From NCBI GenBank assembly GCA_016700075.1, contig CP065000.1:2108001-2172000 (forward strand): a stretch of 64,000 bases of DNA, in the 5' to 3' direction. A model generated the notes under the pieces. It worked only from the letters and a program-made list of their open reading frames with translations, made no database searches and was not told the DNA's origin. A program made the translations under genes and the position numbers. The DNA comes from Acidobacteriota bacterium (lineage in GTDB: Bacteria > Acidobacteriota > Blastocatellia > Pyrinomonadales > Pyrinomonadaceae). How positions within the stretch are numbered: position 1 is the stretch's first letter; each line of letters starts with the position of its first letter. Shown one piece after another: positions 57,787 to 64,000 of this stretch.

Positions 57787-58317
57787 TCAGAGGGCTTTCA
57801 TCATCAGAAAACAGTCCTCGCCGTCACGATAATATTTTGAGATGCGTTGGACCGCGATGTAGCCGCGTTTACGATAAAGCTCCTGTGCCTGGACGTTGCT
57901 AACACGAACCTCGAGCACCATGGTACTGAGGCCGCGGCTGACAATTGCGGCCTCAAGATGATCCAGGAGCCTTGCGGCGAGTCCTCGTCGACGGTGTTCG
58001 GGTGCGACGCCTATTGTCGTCAGATGGGCCGAACCGTTCTCGTTCACCAGAGCAAATGCGAATGCGACCATCCGCTGTTCCGGCGTAACGATGCGGTAGC
58101 TGAGAGAGAGCGGTTCGTCAAAAAGATACTCAAAGGTATATTTCGAATAATTGTCGCCATTAGCAAAGCACCGCAAATTCAGACGGATCACTTCGCCGAG
58201 TTGTCTGCGGGTCAGAGGGCGGATGTGATATTCGGTCGCGGGTGCCGGGCTCGCATCTTCATAGGCCGGCCAAAAGCCGGGAATGAAAATGCTTCGGATC
58301 GAGTCCAGGAACGCCAT
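57787..58317 (-). CDS. RimI-like GNAT N-acetyltransferase
   Basis: RimI-type enzymes acetylate protein N-termini, classically ribosomal protein S18. The acetyl-CoA signature is TTIGVAPEHRRRGLAARLLD (near residue 105), followed by LEVRVSNVQAQELYRKRGYI, with the catalytic-type Tyr, and a C-terminal YYRDGEDCFLMMKAL that matches the RimI end. The N-terminal 40 residues are an extra, partly hydrophobic extension (FLDSIRSIFIPGFWPAYED). ATG 58317 is chosen since the longer frame runs into queA. It lies between queA (seven bases upstream) and thiE on one strand. Confidence 0.88.
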   Translation of the reverse strand: MAFLDSIRSIFIPGFWPAYEDASPAPATEYHIRPLTRRQLGEVIRLNLRCFANGDNYSKYTFEYLFDEPLSLSYRIVTPEQRMVAFAFALVNENGSAHLTTIGVAPEHRRRGLAARLLDHLEAAIVSRGLSTMVLEVRVSNVQAQELYRKRGYIAVQRISKYYRDGEDCFLMMKAL

Positions 58318-58324
58318 AAGCCTT

Positions 58325-59356
58325 CTAGAATATGAACATACAGTCGCCGTAGCTGTAAAAACGGTACCCTTCGGCAACGGCGTGTTCGTATGCGGTCATT
58401 ATAAGTTCGCGCCCGCCAAATGTGGAAGTCAGGAGAAGCAGCGAGCTCTGCGGCAGGTGAAAATTTGTCACCAGAGCCTTTACCGCCGTGAACTGAAATC
58501 CTGGCGTGATCGTCAATTCCGCTTCGCGGCGGCCCGGCTCAAAACGCCCGAAACGAGAATAGCAATCCTCCAGTGTCCGCGTTGTCGTTGTTCCGACGGC
58601 AACGATCCGCCTGCCGAAATCCAACGCGGTATTAAGTTCCCGGGCGGCGGCCTCGGAGATCTCGTAGGTTTCCGGAGCGACGCGGTGATCGGTCAGGTCC
58701 CCTGAGCGGATCGGCTGAAACGTACCGTAGCCGACGTGCAGTGTGACCTCGATCCTTTTGATCCCGCCTTGCTCGATCTGAGCAAGAATTTCCGGCGTGA
58801 AATGCAGCCCGGCGGTCGGCGCGGCGATCGACCCGCGGTCCTTTGCGTAAACGGTCTGATAGCGTTCGCGGTCGGTGTCATCAGAATCACGTTCCCGTTT
58901 TATGTATGGAGGCAGCGGCGTGCGGCCTACGCTCTCGATTGCCTCGAAAACGTCCCCGCTGCATTCCAGATCGACGATGACGCCGCCTTCGTCGGTTCTT
59001 TCCACAACGACTGCAGAAAGTTCGTCGCCGAAAAGCACGCGTTTTCCGGGCTGCAGGCGCTTGGCCGGACGTGCGAGAGCTTCCCAGCGTGCGCCGCCGA
59101 GTTCTCTGACAAGGAATATCTCGACCGCGGCACCTGTTTCGCTGCGGCCGATAAGCCTGGCGGGAAAAACACGCGAATTGTTGACGACCAGCAGATCGTC
59201 CCTTTTCAACAAAGAAGGAAATTCCGAAAAGACAGAATCGCGAAACGTGCCGGTCGAGCGGTCGACGACGAGCAGTCGCGACGCCGAACGGTCAGCGAGC
59301 GGCTGCTGGGCAATGAGTTCTTCGGGAAGATGAAAATCGAGGTCGGACAGCCTCAT
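58325..59356 (-). CDS. queA: S-adenosylmethionine:tRNA ribosyltransferase-isomerase QueA
   Basis: QueA transfers the ribosyl group of SAM to preQ1 in tRNA, giving epoxyqueuosine. The sequence has LSDLDFHLPEELIAQQPLAD at the N-terminus, LLVVNNSRVFPARLIGRSET, GSIAAPTAGLHFTPEILAQI (near 185), LHVGYGTFQPI and FQFTAVKALVTNFHLPQSSL. Length 343 is normal. ATG 59356 starts the family; a longer frame extends into the tRNA-Leu gene. It lies 40 bp from the tRNA gene, on the same strand, at the head of queA-rimI-thiE. Confidence 0.96.
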   Translation of the reverse strand: MRLSDLDFHLPEELIAQQPLADRSASRLLVVDRSTGTFRDSVFSEFPSLLKRDDLLVVNNSRVFPARLIGRSETGAAVEIFLVRELGGARWEALARPAKRLQPGKRVLFGDELSAVVVERTDEGGVIVDLECSGDVFEAIESVGRTPLPPYIKRERDSDDTDRERYQTVYAKDRGSIAAPTAGLHFTPEILAQIEQGGIKRIEVTLHVGYGTFQPIRSGDLTDHRVAPETYEISEAAARELNTALDFGRRIVAVGTTTTRTLEDCYSRFGRFEPGRREAELTITPGFQFTAVKALVTNFHLPQSSLLLLTSTFGGRELIMTAYEHAVAEGYRFYSYGDCMFIF

Positions 59357-59395
59357 TCGGGTTTGCTGCGTTGGGTGAAACGGCCGTCGAGAAAA

Positions 59396-59483
59396 TGGTG
59401 CCGGAGGTCGGACTCGAACCGACATGGGCGTAAAGCCCGCCAGATTTTGAGTCTGGTGCGTATACCAATTTCGCCACTCCGGC
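59396..59483 (-). tRNA. tRNA-Leu (anticodon CAA)
   Basis: Acceptor arms GCCGGAG and CTCCGGC pair over 7 bp. The anticodon stem CCAGA/TCTGG encloses the loop CTCAAAA, giving anticodon CAA (Leu, UUG codon). A long variable arm (CGGGCTTTACGCCC-type stem) marks a class II tRNA, and GGTTCGAGTCC forms the T arm. The discriminator A and an encoded CCA (59398-59396) complete the 3' end. It lies directly upstream of queA. Confidence 0.95.
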
Positions 59484-59557
59484 AGCGAACTAAGATATTA
59501 AATCCCGCGACCGACAGCGGTCAAGCAGTAGAAGTGAGAGACAGAAGAGAGGAATTC

Positions 59558-60238
59558 TCAGATCTTCAACAGTTCGGTGATCTCTACACGCTCACGTGCC
59601 TGTTCCAGGAAACGTTCCATCGCTTGGCCTGTCTTGCGTGCGATCAGCATCTCGCGTATCTCCGCACGCTTATCTTCAAAGTTCGGCAGCAGCAGGCCTG
59701 GGAACTGTCTTCGAAAATCAGGCCTGTACTGTTCCTGAAAGAAACGCTGTTCTTCCTCTGCCGTGACGACCACGAAAGACCCGAAACGAAAATCGATGTA
59801 CTTGTCTATCGCCAGCCGCTGCGACATCAGCCGCTGAAAGGCTTCATCGTTTATTGAGCGGAAACCGACGCGTCGCAGCCTTGCCTCAAACTCAGCGGGC
59901 GAACGAAAATACGCGACGGTTTCGGCGATCTTCGCGGCCACCTCTTGCTCGGTCGGCGGGTTCCGCGGCAGACGTTCGGCCTCCAGAGCGAAGAGCCGTT
60001 GGTCGATCAAGGTGCGAAGTGCCCGCTGCATATCATCCGCATCCGGCGGATCGAGCTCAGTGCCCGGCTGCAGTGCCATCTGCCACATCACGTCGGACAG
60101 AGTGATAAGTTCGGTCCTGGCGCCGTCGTTCAAGACAACCAGTGTTTTATCGACCTCAACCTGAGAATGCGCCGAAAAAACCGACGCAACGAAAAGGAGC
60201 ATCGCGGAAAACAGAACTTTTTGGCAGATGTTCGCCAT
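59558..60238 (-). CDS. SurA-N-like exported protein lacking a PPIase domain
   Basis: The 226-residue protein has a signal peptide (residues 1-26, ending SAHSQ) and then the SurA N-terminal pattern: LVVLNDGARTELITLSDVMW, MQRALRTLIDQRLFALEAER, and TEQEVAAKIAETVAYF. The C-terminal helices (FRRQFPGLLLPNFEDKRAEI, MERFLEQARERVEI) resemble the last SurA helix. No parvulin domain lies between. It is probably a periplasmic chaperone-like protein. ATG 60238 is chosen because it starts the signal peptide; the longer frame has no support. It lies upstream of the tRNA-Leu gene on the same strand. Confidence 0.8.
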   Translation of the reverse strand: MANICQKVLFSAMLLFVASVFSAHSQVEVDKTLVVLNDGARTELITLSDVMWQMALQPGTELDPPDADDMQRALRTLIDQRLFALEAERLPRNPPTEQEVAAKIAETVAYFRSPAEFEARLRRVGFRSINDEAFQRLMSQRLAIDKYIDFRFGSFVVVTAEEEQRFFQEQYRPDFRRQFPGLLLPNFEDKRAEIREMLIARKTGQAMERFLEQARERVEITELLKI

Positions 60239-60518
60239 GTCGATAATGAAAATATTCGCCTCGTGTCCTATTGATGTCAATGTTCGACATCAGCGAACCG
60301 GGCCGGTGCCGTCCTCTGTCTGCGAGTTTCTACACACCAAGTCGCGAAATTCTAACCATAAACTCTGTGCATTATCGGAAAATGTACCAAATATCTGATA
60401 ACCGCCGCGGCATAAAAGTTGCCCTTCAGTATGGTCGAGGAACCTTTCTTTGAGGGAGGTTCCGGGAGGTGTTTGAAATGAGAGAAATTGGGATCTCAAG
60501 GAAATTCTGTTCGCACTT

Positions 60519-61400
60519 ATGGCCGCAGGAACACTGGCTGTCGGTGCCCAAACGCTCCCGGCTGAAAAGGAACAAAAGGACAAAGTTCCGGCCGCCGAAC
60601 CAAAGGTCGAAAAACCGGCCGCTCCCATTGCTGTACCTAAGGAAGTCAGACCGATCCTGATCCGTCCGGATGTGACCGAAACCGAGGTGGTGGACGACCC
60701 GAGAAGAAGATACGAGGAAAACAATTTTCTCGGTAATGAGAGTTATGAGCGTGCTCCGATAACGCTGAAGCCGAATTTCAATTGGAAAGGGGCGACCCTG
60801 CAGTCGCTGATGTTTCTCGGTGTACAGCATGGATTCCGGTTGCTTGAGCCGAAGACGCGTAAGGAATTGAAGGGGCCGTTCTTCAAAGACTGGAAGGACT
60901 CATTAAAGAATCTCGAAGGTTGGGACGACGGCGGCAAGTTCTTTACGAACTATGTAGCTCATCCGCTTGAAGGTTCGGCAATGGCTCGGATCTATTTGAA
61001 CAATGACCGTCAGGCGGGCCGTGTCGAATTCGGCAAGGACGCACGGTATTGGAAGACGCGAGCAAAGGCCTTTCTTTGGGCAACGGCGTGGAATGTACAG
61101 TTCGAGATCGGGCCGATCAGCGAAGCGTCTATTGGAAACGTAGGCAGAGTTCGACATTCGACAGGTAAGAGCAAGATGACGTGGGGCGATATCGTAGTGA
61201 CGCCCACCGGAGGCATCGCGTTGACGATAGCAGAAGATGCTATCGACAAGTACGTACTTCATCGATGGATAGAACGCGACGAGCGGCGAAGCATCACCTT
61301 TACAAAAAAGATGCTTCGGTCGGTGCTGACACCGACAATGTCGTTCACCAATCTGCTCCGCGGGCATGCTCCATGGTGGCGTGACCACAGACGAAACTGA
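60519..61400 (+). CDS. DUF3943-like outer-membrane-associated protein with an apparent frameshift in its signal peptide
   Basis: From residue about 90 the protein reads NWKGATLQSLMFLGVQHGFR, then GKFFTNYVAHPLEGSAMARI and IGPISEASIGNVGRVRHSTG, resembling the DUF3943 family. The best start signals lie upstream: GGGAGGT at 60464-60470 and ATG at 60478. That ATG is two bases out of frame with the main ORF. In the main frame the codons before 60519 encode KEILFALMAAG, the front of a signal peptide. One missing base, for example an A in TCAAGG at 60495-60500, would give a continuous signal peptide (MREIGISKEILFALMAAG and on). As it stands, translation from ATG 60519 gives 293 residues with a cut signal. 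Confidence 0.75.
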   Translation: MAAGTLAVGAQTLPAEKEQKDKVPAAEPKVEKPAAPIAVPKEVRPILIRPDVTETEVVDDPRRRYEENNFLGNESYERAPITLKPNFNWKGATLQSLMFLGVQHGFRLLEPKTRKELKGPFFKDWKDSLKNLEGWDDGGKFFTNYVAHPLEGSAMARIYLNNDRQAGRVEFGKDARYWKTRAKAFLWATAWNVQFEIGPISEASIGNVGRVRHSTGKSKMTWGDIVVTPTGGIALTIAEDAIDKYVLHRWIERDERRSITFTKKMLRSVLTPTMSFTNLLRGHAPWWRDHRRN

Positions 61401-61442
61401 GGCATACGGCCAATATTGAGCAACCAATAGTTCTCCATTTCC

Positions 61443-61471
61443 GGAGGCGGTGTGAAAATGCCGCCTCCTTT
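61443..61471 (+). terminator. Stem-loop terminator after the DUF3943-like gene
   Basis: GGAGGCGG (61443-61450) pairs with CCGCCTCC (61461-61468) around a ten-base loop, followed by TTTG. It lies 42 bp after the stop codon. The T run is short. Confidence 0.55.
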
Positions 61472-61510
61472 GCATTTCGGCACAATTTTTCCCCACCTGT
61501 GTTTAATCTG

Positions 61511-61539
61511 TTGACACAATGTTCAAAATTGTTTCTAAT
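61511..61539 (+). promoter_or_regulatory. Sigma-70 promoter of the histidine kinase operon with a palindrome in the spacer
   Basis: TTGACA (61511-61516) and TCTAAT (61534-61539) are 17 bp apart. The spacer holds ACAAT-GTTCAAA-ATTGT (61516-61532), a perfect 5-bp inverted repeat that could be an operator. The kinase ATG is about 90 nt past the expected transcription start. Confidence 0.6.
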
Positions 61540-61636
61540 TAAAGAGGAAAACTCTGTCGGGTTTTTCACAGTCAACTGTATCCCTCGCGGGCCGTTTTTC
61601 TTCCAAAGCTGAACGGGCTGTCGGTCCCGACCATCA

Positions 61637-63283
61637 ATGCTTTCACCGTCGCTGCCCAGCAAAGCGGCAAACGCAACGGCTGCAATGCCGAATGCGGATG
61701 ACGCCGCAAAAAGTCTAAAGTTCATTTCCGAGCTTGGGCGTAGCCTGCTTGCAACAGTCCACCCCAAAAAGGTGGCAAGCTGCGTCGCGGAGGCTCTGCG
61801 TGTGCGTTTTGACGCGCCCGTTTGCGCTTTTGCTGCCGAGCTCGAAAATCTGGGGCTTATAACGAGCATTTCAAGGAAGGGCAAAACCAAGGCGGAATTG
61901 AGCCGTGAGAAATTCGAGAAATGGCTGTCATTCATGCCGCCGCAGATCGCCCATGCGGAAACTGACAAAGACGAATTTCTGATCGCCGGCAAAGCACACA
62001 GTGCTGAATACATCGCACCGCTGTTCATCAATGGCGGCATTTCGGGCGCGATCGTACTTGCACTGCAGAACGGCGTTGAATTGACCGAGGCCGACACACG
62101 GCTGATCGAAGCCGCCACGCAGATGGCTGCGATGAGCGTGAATCTATCGGCACATTACGAGACGACGATAAACAACTCGATCAGCGAGGCCCGTGAAGAG
62201 GACCGCAAATTTACGGAAGCGATATTGGACGCTCTGCCGGTCTCGCTTTACGTCGTCGATCATGATTACAAGATCGTTGCGTGGAACCGCCACCGCGAGG
62301 AAGGCCAGCTCGGCATACCGCGCGACATCGCCGTCGGGCGCGACGTATTTGACGTTCTCGAGAAATATCCGCAAGGCCGCCATCGTGCCGAGTTTGAGCG
62401 TGCTTTCCGCACGGGCCGTATCGAACGCATCGAACAGCAAACGGTCGCAGACGACGGATCGACGCGGCATTGGCTGGTCAGCAAAGTGCCGATGCGCGAC
62501 CCGAATACGCGCGACGTGACGCACGTCATCACCATAGGTGAGGACGTGACCATGCGTGTCGAAGCCGTACAGGCCGTCAGCCGTGCGGAAAAACTGGCCG
62601 CGGTCGGCCGTCTCGCTGCGGGTATCGTGCACGAGATAAACAATCCGCTGGCGACGATCGCCGCGTGTGCCGAATCGCTGGAGCACCGCGTCGCCGACGG
62701 CGAGTTTGTAAATTCCGAAGCTGAGGCAGACCTGAAAGAATTCCTCGAACTGATGAAAAGCGAGGCCTTTCGCTGCAAATCCATCACATCCGACCTGCTT
62801 GATTTCAGCCGCGTCCGCACCGGCGAACGGGCACCGACTGACATTGGCGAGGTCGTACGGTCTGCGGCAAACCTTATCTCGCATCAGAAACGCGGCAACG
62901 GCATCACGCAGCGAGTCGAGATCGCCGACAACCTGCCGCTAGTTTCGGCGGACGCGGGCCAGATACAGCAGGCGGTCATCGCTCTTGCGACGAACGCCAT
63001 CGACGCAATGCCGGAAGGCGGCATTCTCACTTTCCGCGTGTCCGAACGCGGCGACCGCGTCGTCATCGAGGTCGAAGACACCGGCGTCGGAATACCGCCG
63101 GAAAACATGTCGCAGATCTACGAACCTTTCTTCACCACAAAAGATGTCGGCAAAGGCACGGGCCTGGGCCTCGCCGTCTGTTACGGCATCGTCTCCGAAC
63201 ACAACGGCCGCCTCAGCGTCCGCTCGACACCTGGTAAAGGAACTGTGTTCTCTATATCAATTCCCGCTCTCAAAACCGAATAA
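61637..63283 (+). CDS. GAF-PAS sensor histidine kinase
   Basis: This 548-residue soluble sensor kinase has an N-terminal GAF-like domain (about 25-175; LGRSLLATVHPKKVASCVAE), a PAS domain (about 190-315; FTEAILDALPVSLYVVDHDY, IVAWNRHREEGQLG) and a HisKA-HATPase core. The phosphoacceptor His is in LAAGIVHEINNPLATIAA near residue 331. The N box (ALATNAIDAMPEGG), G1 (VEDTGVGIPPENM), F (YEPFFTTKDVG) and G2 (KGTGLGLAVCYGIV) boxes are intact. This H-box is typical of NtrB-type kinases. The response regulator start overlaps the kinase stop (TAATG), so the two form a two-component operon. Confidence 0.95.
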   Translation: MLSPSLPSKAANATAAMPNADDAAKSLKFISELGRSLLATVHPKKVASCVAEALRVRFDAPVCAFAAELENLGLITSISRKGKTKAELSREKFEKWLSFMPPQIAHAETDKDEFLIAGKAHSAEYIAPLFINGGISGAIVLALQNGVELTEADTRLIEAATQMAAMSVNLSAHYETTINNSISEAREEDRKFTEAILDALPVSLYVVDHDYKIVAWNRHREEGQLGIPRDIAVGRDVFDVLEKYPQGRHRAEFERAFRTGRIERIEQQTVADDGSTRHWLVSKVPMRDPNTRDVTHVITIGEDVTMRVEAVQAVSRAEKLAAVGRLAAGIVHEINNPLATIAACAESLEHRVADGEFVNSEAEADLKEFLELMKSEAFRCKSITSDLLDFSRVRTGERAPTDIGEVVRSAANLISHQKRGNGITQRVEIADNLPLVSADAGQIQQAVIALATNAIDAMPEGGILTFRVSERGDRVVIEVEDTGVGIPPENMSQIYEPFFTTKDVGKGTGLGLAVCYGIVSEHNGRLSVRSTPGKGTVFSISIPALKTE

Positions 63284-64000
63284 TGGCTAAACTCTTAATT
63301 GTCGATGATGAGAAAAATCTGCGGCTTGTCGTAGAAAAGGAGCTTACGCGGCAGGGCCACGAGGCTGCATGTGCCGAGGACGGCGAGGCCGCCTGGGAAA
63401 TGCTCGAAGCGGCGTCGTACGACGTCGTGCTGTGCGACATCAATATGCCGCGGCTCGACGGAATGGGCCTGCTGCGCCGTATCAAAGAGCAGCTTCAGGA
63501 TCCGCCGGAGGTGATAATGCTCACGGGCCAGGCGACCGTAGAGACCGCGATCGAGGCGATGAAGCTCGGGGCGTATGATTATCTGACAAAGCCCTACCGC
63601 ATCGGCGAGCTCTCGGCGCTCGTTACGGCCGCAACCGAAAAACAGCAACTCAAGGTTGATAATCAGCGGCTGCGGGCGCAGATCGAGCGAAAGACTGCAC
63701 CGCTGCCCGACATCGTTGCAGATTCGCCGCAGATGAAAGAGGCACTGCGGCTGGTGAACCGCGTCGCACCGTCCGAAACATCGGTTTTGATAACGGGCGA
63801 ATCGGGCGTCGGCAAAGAATTGATCGCACAGGCGATACACCGTCTGAGCGACCGTGCGGACAAGCCTTTCATCGATCTGAACTGTGCGGCACTGCAGGAT
63901 ACGCTGCTCGAAAGCGAACTTTTCGGCCACGAGGCCGGTGCGTTCTCGGGAGCTCGGCAGCGAAAGCTCGGGCTTTTTGAGATAGCCGACGGCGGCACGC
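63283..64000 (+). CDS. NtrC-family sigma-54 response regulator (partial, runs off the window)
   Basis: Residues 1-120 form a receiver domain with Asp8-Asp9 (LLIVDDEKN), phosphoacceptor Asp52 (DVVLCDINMP), Thr in MLTGQAT and Lys103 in YLTKPY. From about 140 on is the sigma-54 AAA+ domain with Walker A ITGESGVGKELIAQAIH (162-169 core) and the contact loop GAFSGA, a conservative change from GAFTGA. The end of the AAA+ domain and the HTH lie beyond base 64000. It is coupled to the upstream kinase by a one-base overlap. The pair probably activates sigma-54 promoters in response to an unknown cytoplasmic signal. Confidence 0.95.
   Translation, partial: MAKLLIVDDEKNLRLVVEKELTRQGHEAACAEDGEAAWEMLEAASYDVVLCDINMPRLDGMGLLRRIKEQLQDPPEVIMLTGQATVETAIEAMKLGAYDYLTKPYRIGELSALVTAATEKQQLKVDNQRLRAQIERKTAPLPDIVADSPQMKEALRLVNRVAPSETSVLITGESGVGKELIAQAIHRLSDRADKPFIDLNCAALQDTLLESELFGHEAGAFSGARQRKLGLFEIADGGT

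Noticed and set aside
57783..57790. TPP riboswitch for thiE
   Set aside because: Only four bases separate thiE from the upstream RimI-like gene, leaving no room for a riboswitch.

Overview
This 64 kb window is a chromosomal segment of a moderately GC-rich, Gram-negative bacterium. An Oar-like TonB-dependent receptor with an N-terminal carboxypeptidase-regulatory domain, large secreted S9 and serine hydrolases, an LptE-like protein, a bactofilin and many dispersed palindromic repeats fit Acidobacteriota, perhaps class Blastocatellia. That placement is inference from gene content; no rRNA gene is present to confirm it.

Layout. 0-12 kb: a partial saccharopine-dehydrogenase-like gene, aat, a TonB-dependent receptor interrupted by an in-frame amber codon, a MATE exporter, an SGNH-like exported protein, mnmA plus 5-formyl-THF cyclo-ligase, mscL, a bactofilin and ttcA. 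12.2-13.0 kb: a REP-associated (IS200-like) transposase between inverted palindrome sets. 13.0-16.6 kb: an AT-richer restriction-modification island (vsr, controller-type HTH protein, C5 methyltransferase, an unrecognised 186-residue protein, a GIY-YIG nuclease). 16.6-17.2 kb: a dense palindrome cluster with a 42-bp tandem repeat. 17-24 kb: exported serine hydrolase, methyltransferase, esterase, S9 peptidase. 24-33 kb: signalling genes (cdaR, cdaA, an MreB homologue, an FHA-GAF-class III cyclase), a cysteine desulfurase and a TPR sigma-54 activator. 33-41 kb: clpS, a TacAT-like toxin-antitoxin pair, ileS, two tandemly duplicated small exported proteins, lspA, lgt, rluD. 41-49 kb: nrfHA, a 2OG-Fe(II) oxygenase, an intact ParD-type antitoxin beside a twice-broken ParE-type toxin, argG, a TPR protein, argH, a hotdog thioesterase. 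49-64 kb: tilS, ftsH, folP, lptE-like, holA, a pilT-like gene, thiE, a RimI-like acetyltransferase, queA, tRNA-Leu(CAA), a SurA-N-like protein, a DUF3943-like protein with an apparent frameshift, and a histidine kinase followed by a partial NtrC-type regulator.

Recurring themes. tRNA maturation and use is heavily represented (aat, mnmA, ttcA, ileS, rluD, tilS, queA, a tRNA gene). Nitrite ammonification (nrfHA), arginine synthesis (argG, argH), folate and thiamine steps, lipoprotein processing (lspA, lgt) and c-di-AMP synthesis (cdaA with cdaR) are recognisable modules.

The most unusual signal is the repeat load. At least three unrelated palindromic repeat families sit in frame inside conserved genes (ileS, rluD, tilS). 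A fourth, 32-nt family supplies the C-terminus and stop codon of argH. Several other intergenic gaps hold inverted repeats. Three further genes carry inactivating or suspicious lesions (TonB receptor, ParE-like toxin, DUF3943-like protein). The restriction-modification island with its unknown fourth gene is the best candidate for an incompletely described system.
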